The translations under genes were made by a program, and so were the position numbers. Shown here one piece after another: positions 49,088-60,771 of a stretch of DNA of 64,000 bases. Under the pieces are notes generated by a model that worked only from the letters and a program-made list of their open reading frames with translations, was not told the origin of the DNA and searched no databases. Within the stretch, counting starts at the first letter, position 1. Every line of letters starts with the position of its first letter. Source of the DNA: Humulus lupulus (Eukaryota; Streptophyta; Magnoliopsida; Rosales; Cannabaceae); NCBI RefSeq assembly GCF_963169125.1, contig NC_084798.1:102937970-103001969 (forward strand), given 5' to 3'.

Positions 49088-49159
49088 GAGCTTAGGCATA
49101 AATGCACTGTCAGGGGAGCTACCAAAGGAATTAGGACAATTTACTGAGCTATTAAGTTT
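49088..49159 (+). pseudogene. Captured LRR receptor kinase exon c
   Basis: ATACTAG acceptor, then 72 bp continuing the frame: L-SLGINALSGELPKELGQFTE, LLS and TT, then donor GTAAGTT. One LRR per phase-2 exon of 72 bp is the exon organisation of LRR-VIII kinases. No further LRR, malectin or kinase exon follows before 50 kb. Confidence 0.8.
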
Positions 49160-50074
49160 GTAAGTTGAAGGCATTCTTAAATTTCATATCCTGAGATTTC
49201 CTATGTCCAATTTCATCATATTATTGTCTTCTGCTTCCTTGTTTAAGATATTGTTGACATTAATCTGTTAAAGTTTTATCCCAAAATATTATTAATCAGG
49301 AGATATTTAATGTGCCCAATGGGCTCTTCCATATCAAATATGTTTGTTCTTCACAAACCAACATCAACAATAATACTATAAATTGATAGTACTAAAAATA
49401 CATACACGATACCAAGAAAGGAATCAGTGATATATAATTGAAGTTCTTTGTAAGATAGTGAAGTTGTTTGCTACAAATTTTAGATTTATTTGTTCTTTTC
49501 ATATTAATTCTAAGATCATCTATTTTAACAGCTTACTATCTTGCTTAAAAAAAATACAATTATTCTTACAAAAGTAAAGGAAAGATCAGAAAGGAAAAGG
49601 GTAAAGTACCCTGAATATTCTCTTCTTTTTTTTTCTTTTTTATTTATTTTCGTGGTATCATGATCCAAGCTAAAATTTCTGTAATTTTGCACCCATAACC
49701 TCAATTTGAGATATTACTTTGTTGTGTTGGATTTCTTTTACTTGTATCATAACAAGTATACTCACAAATTTTCTACATCAATCTTGTGGGAGAGTATCCC
49801 AAATATCATATTTGATTTTGTTGAGTTTAAGGTGGTTTATTATATTTACACTTTTAGACACAAATACCAAAGAATGTGTATATCCACAATTTTTTCTAAA
49901 AACAGTTTAAAAAACAATCCAGTGTGTTTGGCCTTATTTTCTAAAAACAAGTTTTAAAAAACTGAGGTAAGAAAACAAGAATTTAGAAAACAAGTAAAGT
50001 GTGTTCTCAAAGTTTTCACTCTCTCGAATCTTTCTTGATAAAAAAGAAAAAGAAAACACTTAACAATGGAGCTT

Positions 50075-50677
50075 TCTTCTTTGGATGCTGATTCAAGTGA
50101 CATGTATTTGTTTTGTTCAAACTGAAATCAAAATCCTATTGAAAAACACAATATTAGGTTCTACAAATCTTTTTGCTGAATTTTAAATAAAATAGAACAT
50201 GAATAACTTGTTTAGGGTGATTTGATGTGCTCTCAACTCTATTTTTTTTCATGGGAGTTTTTGATGTTGGTTCTTCGGTAGGCACTTATTTTTGCGAAAG
50301 AATTAGCTACGCCTGGAAATGGAGAGAAAGAGTCAAATTTTAGCAAGAAAAACGCTCACAAACTCACTGATTTATAAGGTAATTTCTCAGTTTTTATTGG
50401 AATAAATTAACAAACAACAGGTCATTTTAGCTTTTGATGTTCATTACTTAATTAGTATAACTAATGAAGATACATGACAAACTTCTATATCTGTCTTTGT
50501 TCCATGCTTTGATTTTGCATTTATGTGTTAGATTGCAAAACCTTGTTATGTGCAAGCTAAAAATCAAGGATTCAATATCATAGTGGGGTGATTTCTATGA
50601 CACATGGGTCCTTTTTTTAACTTTTAAAACAATTGCATCTGCATGTGACACTTGTTGAACTGAAAACTTTCCCTCTT
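50075..50677 (+). repeat. Direct duplication unit 1 (CACTA-2)
   Basis: About 603 bp from TCTTCTTTGGATGCT to CTTTCCCTCTT, repeated at 50914-51517 with few differences (mostly substitutions). A 236-bp spacer separates the copies. No protein domain recognised in either. Confidence 0.9.
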
Positions 50678-50913
50678 GTTTAAAAATTCAGAGTGTATTT
50701 TTTTTTCATTATGCTTGTAAGTTTAAAAATTGGGATGGCAATCAGGTGTTTAATGGAGTTGTTGATAAAAATTCAGGGGTGTTTTTAAGCTTTCCTTGGT
50801 TATATTTATGTTTTGTTGCGACTTGTTTAGATTGAGAATTTAGGTTTCGGGATTTGGAAAAATGGTTTCGGTATCTCATTCTCTAGTTGTAATTCTGGAA
50901 AACCAGCTTCAGA

Positions 50914-51517
50914 TCTTCTTTGGATGCTTATTCAAGCGACATGCATTTGTTTTGTTCAAACTCAAATCAAAATCCTATTGAAAAACACAATATTATGTTC
51001 TACAAATCTTTTTGCTGAATTCTAAATAAAATAGAACATGAATAACTTGTATAGGGTAATTTGGTGTGCTCTCAACTTTATTTTATTTTCATGGGAGTTT
51101 TTGATGTTGGTTCTTTGCTAGGCACTTATTTTTGCGAAAGAATTAGCTACGCTTGGAAATGGAGAGAAAGAGTAAAATTTGAGCAAGAAAAACGCTCACA
51201 AACTCACTGATTTATAAGGTAATTTCTCAGTTTTTGGTGGAATAAATTAACAAACAACAAGCCATTTTAGCTTTTGATGTTCATTACTTAATTGGTATAC
51301 CTAATGAGGATACATGACAAACCTCTATATCTGTCTTTGTTCCTTGCTTTTATTTTTCATTTATGTGATAGATTGCAAAACCTTGTTATGTGCAAGCTAA
51401 AAATCAAGGATTCAATATCATAGTGGGGTGATTTCTATGACACATGGGTCCTTTTTTTAACTTTTAAAACAATTGCTTCTGCATGTGACACTTGTTGAAC
51501 TAAAAACTTTCCCTCTT
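50914..51517 (+). repeat. Direct duplication unit 2 (CACTA-2)
   Basis: Second copy of 50075-50677. It ends immediately before the sequence that leads into the captured signal-peptide exon at 51646. Confidence 0.9.
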
Positions 51518-51645
51518 CCTTTAACATCTCTCATTCGTTGGGTGTGCTATCATCATTTCATTCAAATTTAAGAGACAATTATTTTGGAAAAGAAAAGAAA
51601 AAAGAAAAAAGAAAGGACTAATCTGTTGGGATCAAGCAATCAGAT

Positions 51646-51732
51646 ATGGTTAAGCTCTTTTTCTTGACAATATTGAAAGCTGCTTTAGTTCTCACAATTG
51701 TTACTATTGTTAATGGCCAAGACCAATCAGGC
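51646..51732 (+). pseudogene. Captured signal-peptide exon of a malectin-type receptor kinase
   Basis: ATG 51646 opens a Lys-plus-hydrophobic stretch (MVKLFFLTILKAALVLTIV) followed by NGQDQSGF. A signal peptide running into AQDQSGF is the first exon of plant LRR-I/malectin-like receptor kinases, where the mature protein begins near QDQSGF. The exon boundary expected after GACCAATCAG is followed here by GCTTTT, and the frame stops 9 codons on. No malectin or kinase exons follow. Confidence 0.6.
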
Positions 51733-51740
51733 TTTTACAT

Positions 51741-54700
51741 AGTTTTTATTCAATTTTATTACTAGTTATTTATTAACGTGTTTCTTGCTCTGTAGTTCCC
51801 ATTTCCACATCTGCACATCCATTCTCCTGTATAGTGTGTTCACACTCCTTGCTTGGGCTTGCTTCCCTTGTATATTCGGTTTTAAAAAATTGCAGACACA
51901 TATCAAGTTAGGGGTCATAGCCTAGGCTTTTGTTGGGGCTTTTTAAAATACATTTTTAAGTTATTAATAACCCAAATAACACCTACAAACACTATTTTGA
52001 CCTTCAACTTGTAAGAAGTAATTGCATGAATTTTATGGTTTTATTGTATCATTTAATTTTAATTTTGTATTAATCTTTTAGGTATTGATTACATTCTTTA
52101 GGTTGTGGATCGAATTGTCAAGGAGCATTGCAAAGTTAATTAATTTGATTATTAATTGCAAGAGGTACGGAAGTATGTTCTTTTAACTCTTTTATTAATA
52201 TCATACAAATGTTAGAGGAGTTTGAATATCTTAAATAGTCATCCATAGAGAAGTAGGTTATGAGATTAAAATTGTGTGCTGCGGTGATAACAGAAGGTTG
52301 AAAACTTGTGTGCCTTAGAGAAGTAGGTTCTGGAAAATTTGTTTGTGTGTTGCGGTGATATAAGGAAGAAAACTTATTATGTGTTGTTTGAATTTTTTTA
52401 CTTGGTATTGATAGATGGTTAGGTAAGCTTTTATATGGGAAATGATGTCAGGTTTTATCAAGAATTATGTATTATCTTCTTACAAATAAATTGTGTTTGC
52501 TTCAATGTGTTTTATTATATTGTTAGATATCTCGCCTGGGGTATGAATAAGGGTAGTTTTCACATCACAACTTCACAAACAAAATTAAGACAGAAAAATA
52601 CAGTACATTATGCAAAATTAAGACAGAAAAAATAAATTTTAAAATGTTATAAGAAGTTTATAATAGAGTGAGAAAAAATTAAGATGCCAATAGAATTATC
52701 CTAAAACTAGTTTTCCTATACAGTAGAAAATAAAACTATGACTAGCAGATATGAACAGCTAGTGTCAAAGAGTAATTGTGATTGAATTAGTACATTTTGT
52801 ACATGTATTTTGGACAAATAATAGTATAACTAACTTTCTCTTCTCACAATTATATTAATAAAATATTATTTCTGCTAAATACAAGAGGGAGATGGCAGAG
52901 ACGTGGAAAATCGATGATGTCAACTTTAATGTTTGGGGTTTGACCATGGAAAGCTTTTTGCCTCCCCTTCACTCTCAACGACGTCGTTAAGAGCATATTC
53001 ATTGTCGCTTTTTTTAACTGTACTTTTTCTTTTCAAGAGAAGTAAAAAATATATATGTAAATTCATTAGGTTAGTTAAAGTGATTAGGTTTGTATCTTTC
53101 ATTGAAAATTGTACTAAATACTAGCTACATATTAATTTCGATTCATCTCATGAATCAAATATGAATAAGCTAAGCAAGCTTCTTTTTTTTCGTTCTAAAG
53201 TAAGACGTGTCAAATGAGTATTGGAAATGACCTGTTTGTTTACATATTGTTTCTTGGCCCCACACTAGAATTTCAAATGTAAATCTAAATCATCATAATT
53301 TATGTAGCAAAGGGGCATATACTATTTAAGTATGAATACATGCAAATAAAGTCCCTGAAAATCATGGGGAGAAAAAGCAGTAGTGGTCCAACATCTCTAT
53401 ACATAGCCAAAATTAAAGCATGACTCAAAAACGCTTTTTTAAACTATGGAACCACCCTATTATAGCTTTCTAACCTTGTAGAAACTTTAAACTATTAGAA
53501 AATAGAAACTTACATAACAACCATTAAATTCAATCAAACTTCTCATAATTACTCACACAACTCATTCTCATACAGCATTAATAAGTGATAAAATTAGTAT
53601 ACAATAGTTGAAAGTTAGGAGAAGAGTATTAATTAGTAATTGGTTAGTTGAATCTTGAATGTTACTATGATATAGGTAAAAAGGTGATCTAGACATGACA
53701 AAGTAACCAGAAATGAAATTGGGTATCATTCTTAACTAGGAGAAAAGGTAAACTTAATAAGCAGAAATGAGAATTGGAATTGAGGTTCTAGTGGGTAATT
53801 AATAATACTACTCATTTCATTTCATTCATAATAGCAAAGAAAGACCCTTCTACTCATGTTAAATAATTATCAAAGAAGGTGAAACTAATTAGTTGGAACT
53901 TTATATTTTTTCAGTTGAATAAGTTATTAAACAAGCTATCTAGTCTAGCTAGCCGATCGAACAAAAAGAAGGTGAAAGTATTTATTTATAGCAATATATA
54001 TAGTTTTCACTGAAGCATAATGATTTTAAAGTCAAACTCAGAGAGTATAGTAAGAATTGAAAGAGAGGCTGATATAGTAATTTAAAGTCAGCACCAGCAG
54101 TCAAACTCAGAGAGTATAGTAAGAATTGAAAGAGGGGTTGAAAATGTTAGGTGTCAACAAATCAAGGTGTTTGGATTTGGAATATGATATCTATATTATA
54201 TGCACTAATCAATAATGGAATACTGCGCTAGAATGCTTTTGTGAGTGATCAAGGGTCTTAGTTTTGATATATCATCCTTGACAAAAAGTTTTGAAAGGTG
54301 GTGATGGAAAACAAACATGGAAAGAGGTGAGGAAGTAGTACTACTCACTCACTCACTTATACATAGTATAATAGCATGAGACCAATGTGCATATAATATG
54401 GAAAACTTTAAGAAATTTATCTTTTCAAAACCAATACACAATAAGAGATTTTTAATAAAGGAATTTACATGAATAAACTTTGAACAAAAAAACCTAAACA
54501 ACTCATGATGGTAATCGGTTACAGTTAGTGCTCGAAGAAAAAAAAATCATATATAAAGTGGAGAGAACTTATTTAAAATGCAAAATCAAATGTGAAAAAG
54601 AAGAAGAGCAACCTTTATATGGGACATGATGTCAGGTTTTATCTAGAATTATGTATTATCTTCTTACAAATAAATTGTCTATTTCTTGAATTGGTTTGAT

Positions 54701-54960
54701 TATATTGATAGATATCTCACCTGGGGTGTGAATAAGGGTAGTTTTCACGTCCCCAACCTTAGGGTTTGAATAATAAAACATTATACACATGAGTTGTGAT
54801 TAGCTTTTTTATATCTATGCTTATGATATGCAGATGGTAAAACTTGGATCCATCTTAACAGGTTAGCATATAAAATTATATAGTTTAAGTTCAAGTTCAA
54901 GTTTAAGTTTCAGTTTAAGTTTTGGTATTTTATTATTGAAGTATCCTTCAAAATTGTAGA
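51741..54960. other. Non-coding interior of CACTA-2
   Basis: No protein domain seen. Two similar blocks of about 135 bp (52430-52564 and 54614-54748; TTTATATGGGA, ATGATGTCAGGTTTTATC, AATAAGGGTAGTTTTCAC) flank about 2 kb. A 35-bp block GTCAAACTCAGAGAGTATAG is repeated at 54032 and 54099. The flanked 2 kb may be a captured or duplicated segment. Confidence 0.5.
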
Positions 54961-54969
54961 GCTCCAAAG

Positions 54970-56034
54970 GAATATGAGAGAAAAGCTAGGGAGTTTGTGA
55001 AGACTACAGTAATGAATGCCGGTTTTTCGAGTAAGATTCTTTGTCCATGCAACAAATGTCAGAATCTAAGACATCAAATTTTGGATGAAGTTGTAGAACA
55101 CTTAGTTTTGAACAACATGGACAAATCATACAAAACATGGTTTCATAACGGGGAAGATCTAGTTCAAAGTAGCACGACTAAGACGAGTTCTACATATAAT
55201 TTATTTCGGGCTGCTGGAGTATGTTCAAGTAATGTCTATGATTTGGATGATGATAACAACGATGATGATTTTGATAGTCTATTAGGAGATGTTGAATCTC
55301 CATTGTATGAAGGTTGTTTCATATACACCAAAATTTCATCCATCGTCGAGCTGTACAATCTAAAAACAAAGCATGGATTCTCAGATGTTGGCTTTTGTAA
55401 GATGTTGGAGATGATCAAAGCAATGTTGCCAAAAGATAATCTCCTACTAACATCTATGTATGCAATTAATAAGTATCTAAAGATGTTTGATCTGAACTAT
55501 AAACATATACATGCTTGTGTGAATGATTGTTGTTTGTTCACAAAAGAAAATGCTAATGCCCAAGTGTGTCCCACATGTCAATATCCAAGATGGAAGAAAA
55601 ATGAACACACAAAGGAGATTTTACAAGGGCAGCCTGCAAAATTATAAAGATATTTTCCTATTACACCAAGGTTTCAAAGGATGTTCATAAATGAAGAGAC
55701 AATTTCATGCTTAAAGTGGCATTCAACTAATAAAAGAATGGATGGGAAAATGAGCCACCCAGTAGATTCAGAGGCTTGGGATGCAGTTAATGAGAGATGG
55801 CCAGAATTTTCACTTGAACCAAACAACCTTCGACTATGACTTGCTGCTGATGGGATCAACCCTTACAAAAATATGAGTTCTACATATAGTTGTTGGCCAA
55901 TAATGCTCGTTGTATACAATTTTCCACCTTCAATGTTCATGAAGAGTGAATTCACATTTCTTTCTATGTTGATTCCTGGACCAAAACAACCTGGGAATGA
56001 CATAAATGTTTATTTGGAGCCCTTAATAGATTAC
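54970..56034 (+). pseudogene. CACTA-2 TNP2-like transposase, N-terminal half
   Basis: The open stretch 54997-55647 has the transposase-associated domain (ILCPCNKCQNLRHQILDEVV, KTWFHNGEDL). An acidic DDDNNDDDF linker follows, then HIHACVNDCCLFTKENANAQ and CPTCQYPRWKKNEH. After a TAA at 55645 the frame continues through FPITPRFQRMFINEETISCL, SLEPNNLRL-stop-LAADGINPYKNM and IPGPKQPGNDINVYLEPLID (56023). Two nonsense changes and the solo LTR inactivate it. Compared with CACTA-1 it lacks everything after the first third of the catalytic core. Confidence 0.88.
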
Positions 56035-57316
56035 TGTGAATGCCAAAAATTGACTAGAGTCATAGTCAATAGTTACCCTTGTAAATGTATGAATTCTTCC
56101 CTTGTGAATTCCACTCAAGAGAACCTCTACATTACGAGGCACCCTAGAAACTATGAGACGCATGTCAGTGGGACGAAGGAAGCGAGAGCCTCACTGGGCT
56201 GCTTACCACATGCACAAAGAGACAAGGGCGTCATGTGGCATAAGAGGAGTTGGACTAAGGGAGTCACCCTCACCATGCGAGGGTCCCCAACCGCTGATTA
56301 ACACGGACGCCATCCTCGCTATGTGAGGGTTGTGAGGGTTCAGCCTTGTTGCCCCATGCCGTGCGAGCCTCGTCTACACCCGAGGGAAGAGGGCCAGCCT
56401 CGCTATGCGAGACACCCTCGCTATGCGAGGGTGTGGCCTCGTCGCGCTGCCCATGTCTCGAGCCTCGTCTACACCCGGGGGAAGAGGGCCAGCCTCGCCA
56501 TGCGAGACACCCTCGCTATGCGAGGGTATGGCCTCGTCGCGCTGCCCATGTCTCGAGCCTTGTCTACACCCGGGGGAAGAGGGACAACCTCGCTATGCGA
56601 GACACCCTCGCTATGCGAGGGTGTGGCCTCGTTGCGCCGCCCATATCTCGAGCCTCGCCTCCATGTGACCTGCGTAGGTCAGCCTCGACCCCTAGGACCT
56701 TGGCTTCTCATGATACACATAGGTTCAAGCCTCCTTAGCCTAGGCACGAGGAACACTTGGGGACACCTAAGGGAGGCGTCAAACGAACATTAGGCATCGA
56801 CAGGGATTGATAAGGACGGCCGGGTACAGGTCACGTGTACTGACACGAGATGTACGGTTGTGAAGGGAACAGAGGCGTGGCCCTGTCATCTACGTTCGAG
56901 GAGTAGTGGTAGTACGGACTTGTACGAAGAGTAGTGGCGCCACTTGAACACCCCCGACCATACACCAGAGCCGACAGTATTATGTCCTGAGCCACGACCC
57001 TGGCATTGTCAGGGCAGACACCACTATGCCCTGAGCCCCTGCACTATCAGTGTACCCGCATACATTCCTGTCTCCTGGGACTTATTTGTATCAAGGGCCA
57101 ATAGAGCCCACCTATAAATAGGCCTCAACCCCTCAGGCTAAGGGGTTGGAAAACTGAGTGTATGAGGAGACGTTTAAGAAATGCATGATCTTTGTTCCAT
57201 TGTTGCTCTGGTTTTTTCTATTGATTGAAGTCCTTTCCTCTTGATTCTAAGCTACCCTTAGTATAAAAATCTTAGTTTTCTAACCTTTAATCGTTGACGA
57301 GATTTCACCGTCAACA
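56035..57316 (+). repeat. GC-rich solo LTR in the CACTA-2 transposase, TSD ATTAC
   Basis: Starts TGTGAATGCC and ends CACCGTCAACA. Flanked by ATTAC on both sides (56030-56034, 57317-57321). 1282 bp with a TATA box (TATAAATA, 57113) before a likely start. The GTCAACA end resembles the Tat LTRs at 6632 and 17377. It contains a 95-bp tandem array. No internal region. Confidence 0.9.
56365..56660 (+). repeat. 95-bp tandem repeats with CTCGCTATGCGAG hairpins
   Basis: Units start GAGCCTCGTCTACACC at 56365, 56460, 56555 and (partial) 56650, exact period 95. Each unit has two CTCGC-TAT-GCGAG inverted repeats. All three forward frames are open across the array, because the GC-rich unit contains no stop in any frame and 95 is not a multiple of three. 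These long open frames are not evidence for a protein. Confidence 0.9.
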
Positions 57317-57375
57317 ATTACTAGAATTATGGAAAGGTGTGTATACATATGATGCTTCTACAAGGAAGATAAGGA
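57317..57375 (+). pseudogene. CACTA-2 transposase, continuation after the solo LTR
   Basis: After the ATTAC duplication the frame resumes as ELWKGVYTYDASTRK, the continuation of DINVYLEPLID in TNP2 proteins, and then fails. This confirms the exact insertion point. The rest of the catalytic domain and the C-terminal domains are missing. Confidence 0.75.
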
Positions 57376-57439
57376 TATGATGCATTTATGATTTCAGTTC
57401 TTATGTTGTTTTGTTTTTTATTGCAGTAATTTTAATAAA

Positions 57440-59815
57440 AAATGAGTACATTACGAAAATCTTCGAGAAAGTAAAAAAAACACCTACACCCAGGTGCATT
57501 ATGCAATATTGTTGCCCTAAAAAGAAAAAAATCATTAAAAAGTCAAGCTGACTGGGATGATATGTTGGAGGAAAGCCCTATTCTAAAGAAAAAGAGTGCC
57601 CTACATAAGTTTTCAGCACCTGCTAGAGTTGTAATAGACTCACCACCTACTCTTAGTACAAGAGCAGTAACTCGTCGCATGGTTGACAATGGGGAGCCAT
57701 CTCCAAATGATAATATGGAAAAAATGAAGATGTCACTTGGAAGTTCAAGGACTAGAAGATCCCTTAATGATGACGTAGAAAGGTTATTAGAAGTAGGAAG
57801 CTCAGCTAGGGAGTTTAAAAATGAGGAACTGCAAGAAGTGGCTGAGACTGAACATGAAAAAATAGCCGAAGTAGAATTTGAAGAAGTTGTTCAGGTGGAA
57901 CATGAAGAAGCAGAAATAATGGTTGAAACAAATGAAAATATAAGTATTTCCCTAGATATAAGGCAACAAATGCAGCAAGCTCTTAGAAAATCTGATCGAT
58001 TACAAAAAACAAGTGAGACAATTCAAAATGAGTTCCAAGAAGCACCTCAAGATAGAATTGAAAATGAAATGAATGCACTAAAAAAGACTAGGGGCAAGAC
58101 TACATTGGAAAATCTTACTAAGAGAAACAATGACTCGATGAAAATAAATTGGAATGAAAAAGGCCAACCAGTTGGTACTAACTCAGTACAATTTTCTTCT
58201 TTTGTGGGTGATCTTGTGAGGGAGATAGTTCCTTATACTATTTCAGATTGGAGGAAAATTTCTCCAATCATGAGAGACGTTCTTTGGGCATCTATTTAGG
58301 TAGCATTTACAAGTTTTGTGGTTATATTCTTTCTTTTCTTTAATATTCAGCTCTCATCAGAAACATATAACATGTTATTCTATATCTTATTGTACGCTAA
58401 ATATGATTTACATGAAGATTGGCAAAAGAAGATGTGCTTTGAAATGATGGTAGACCTACGGAGATCTGGAAAATCTAGACTAGTCAAGGATATTATTGAT
58501 GCTAAAACTGAGAATGAACGACTAGCATTAAAGCCAGATTGCATAAAAAGTGATGTAGAATGGAGGGCGTTTGTTAAACAAAAAACTAGTAAAGAACATA
58601 TGGTAAGATTTGAAATAAGTGATCAAATATAAGTATAGATCAAAATGTTTTTTTTTCCTAATGTTGGTTTCTTATTAAATAGGCTATAAGGGCCAAATTT
58701 CAAGAGAGTAGAAAGAAAAGTGTTCCACACACCTTAAGTAGAAGAGGATATGCCCGAACAATCAATGATATGGTAACAATTAATATTTTTAGTGAATACA
58801 TTTTGGTTCTTCTTATTAGTCTTTATTTTATATTCTACATTTTTTAATTGTGTAGACAAAACAAACTGAAGGGGGAAAAGTAACTAGGATTGATGCTTTT
58901 CGGAGAGCCCATACCAAGAAGAATGGTGAACCAATCAACCAAACAGCATCTGAAATTTTTGTGAGTATTTATTATTTAATTTTGGATATTTATACTTGTT
59001 CACTATTATTGTACATTAGCTGTACTATTTTATATGTAGGAAGAATTGGCTGAAATTAAACGTGAAGACCCAAAATCTGGAACTACAAACAATACCGATG
59101 AGGATGCATTAACAAAATTATTTGGTAATCCAAAATCTGGATGCTTAATCAGACAAGGAAAGGGGGTAACAAAGTCAAAATTAACTTTTGTTAATATGTG
59201 TAAAGACATGATGACATTTTTGGAAGAAGAGCAGCTAAATATGAAGATTCAAATTGCTGAAATGTTAAATCTACTTAAAGGACACTTGGTAACAATTCTT
59301 TCTCGCACTTATATAACTAAAAATTTGCATTTTTGAAATGAAACTTATCTTGTTGTTTATATTTAGGGTGGTAGAGCAACAACAAGTGAGGGGCAGTCCC
59401 ACAATATTCCACAATCCAACAATATTCCTTCTCTTAAGGTAAATTTTCAAATTGTGTTATTTCTTTTTAAGGAAACAAATACAAAAATTAATATACTGTC
59501 TTCAAAATTAATTTTGCAGAGTGTTGGAGTTAAAAAGGGCCATAACTTTATAGAAGCAAGGAACGCTTGCTACTTGCTCGATTGGTCAGATGCAATTATT
59601 GCTGAAGGCCGTTGGGATTCTAGTGATCCAGACTTAGAGGTGCACCGAATTCCTCTTGGACCAGATTTCATGCGTGTATGGGTTGATGTTGCTGTTGTGC
59701 CTGGTGCTTATTTATTTCGTCCTAACTATACGAGAAGTTGTTGGTTCAACAGTTGCATGGCCTTCTCAAAAGGTTATTCCAAGAGGTATTTATTTGGTTA
59801 TTTGATTATATAAAT
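57440..59815 (+). pseudogene. CACTA-2 gene 2: Plant_transposase (Ptta/En-Spm) type protein
   Basis: Several exons. The first long frame (57562-58299) begins with basic and Ser/Thr-rich sequence, then an acidic Glu-rich repeat (about 57840-57930). It ends in INWNEKGQPVGTNSVQFSSF and GDLVREIVPYTISDWRKISP, the signature of PF03004. It continues YDLHEDWQKKMCFEMMVDLR and RSGKSRLVKDI (58390-58500), DVEWRAFVKQKTSKEH, KFQESRKKSVPHTLSRRGYA (58695), GGKVTRIDAFRRAHTKKNGE (58875) and a 3' coiled coil (59200-59290). The last exon has NACYLLDWSDAIIAEGRWDS and RIPLGPDFMRVWVDVAVVPG (59560-59705), then shifts frame at STVAWPSQKVIPR. No Ulp1 domain follows, unlike CACTA-1. Confidence 0.8.
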
Positions 59816-60299
59816 GCTTGTTCACCATTTTGAATTAATATTATATAAATGCTTAGTAATATGTGTAATATAATAACTTCATTATTATTCAAACTCAAAT
59901 ATTGTAAATTTGGTTATGTGTAATGATATTATTGACTATTTTAGATGAATGATATGATATTTGATGACCTCATTAGTTTTTCTTTTATGTTTTATTTACC
60001 AGATTCAACAAGTGAAGTGCAAAACAAAATCTGATTTGGAAGGCTTTGGTGTGCTTACTTTTGTAAGATTATGAATTCCTACCTTCACTTTTGAATATGC
60101 AACTGTTTAAGACTATTTTGTTGACTATTGTAAGAATGTTTTGTTTATGTTAATTATGTGGTGTTGAATATCTTAAGACTTTTGTATTTTTTTTTAGATA
60201 ATCTTGAATGTATTTTGACACAATTATTTGGTTATATGTATTATGAACCATATAATTGGTACTAAAAAATATATTTGTACAATGTTAAGGGTCTCTTAG

Positions 60300-60768
60300 T
60301 ATATTAAATGAAGCGAGCTTGAATTAAAGCAATAAAAAATAATTATAATGTACAGGTTTATATAATAATAATTCAAGCTTATCTTAATATTATAATAATA
60401 CAAAAAATGTGTTATTGTATCTTTTACAATAACACTGGTTTATAAGCATAAAATTATGTTATGCAAACTATTTTTTATAATGCACAAAGTGTGTTATTAA
60501 AAAGTGTATCATAACACTACTTTATAAGTACAACAAAGTGTTATATAATCTATTTATATATAACATAATGAAAGACTTAACTATTAAAATAACACAACAA
60601 AGTGTTATCGTAGGCTATATCATAACACATGTCTATAACTACGGAAAAGTGTTATGCAAAGTGCTCCGACCTACTATAACACTGCTTTCCTTAACACATC
60701 AAAAAGTGTTATGGTATATATTTGATAATACTTTTTCGATCTTATTGAAAGTATTTTTTCTTGTAGTG
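60300..60768. repeat. Right subterminal region of CACTA-2
   Basis: At least eight copies of AAAGTGTTAT / ATAACACT in both orientations within about 430 bp, ending TTTTCTTGTAGTG. These are the subterminal motifs of this CACTA family. The left end has only one or two weak copies (CATAACGCTT, AAGTATTAT), so the two ends are asymmetric. 59816-60300 is AT-rich and non-coding. Confidence 0.8.
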
Positions 60769-60771
60769 CAA

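Larger units (their letters stand above)
47544..60768 (+). mobile_element. CACTA-2: 13.2-kb CACTA transposon with captured gene pieces, TSD CAA
   Basis: Left end CACTACACCAAATACC. Right end, reverse-complemented, CACTACAAGAAAAAATAC; both continue with a TTTC-ATAA and an AAAAAGTATTAT block. CAA flanks both ends (47541-47543, 60769-60771). It interrupts an LTR of known structure, so the boundaries are certain. It carries a truncated TNP2 transposase (54970-57370), a second CACTA gene (57440-59800), receptor-kinase gene pieces and a duplicated 0.6-kb block. Confidence 0.93.

Noticed and set aside
48730..49159. An endogenous LRR receptor kinase gene at this site
   Set aside because: Only three exons exist, without signal peptide, malectin or kinase exons in continuity, and they are inside a CACTA transposon with a perfect target duplication.
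56323..56793. Three overlapping long open frames (up to 156 codons) rich in Arg and Pro
   Set aside because: They arise from a stop-free 95-bp GC-rich repeat in a solo LTR; all forward frames are open and no domain is visible.
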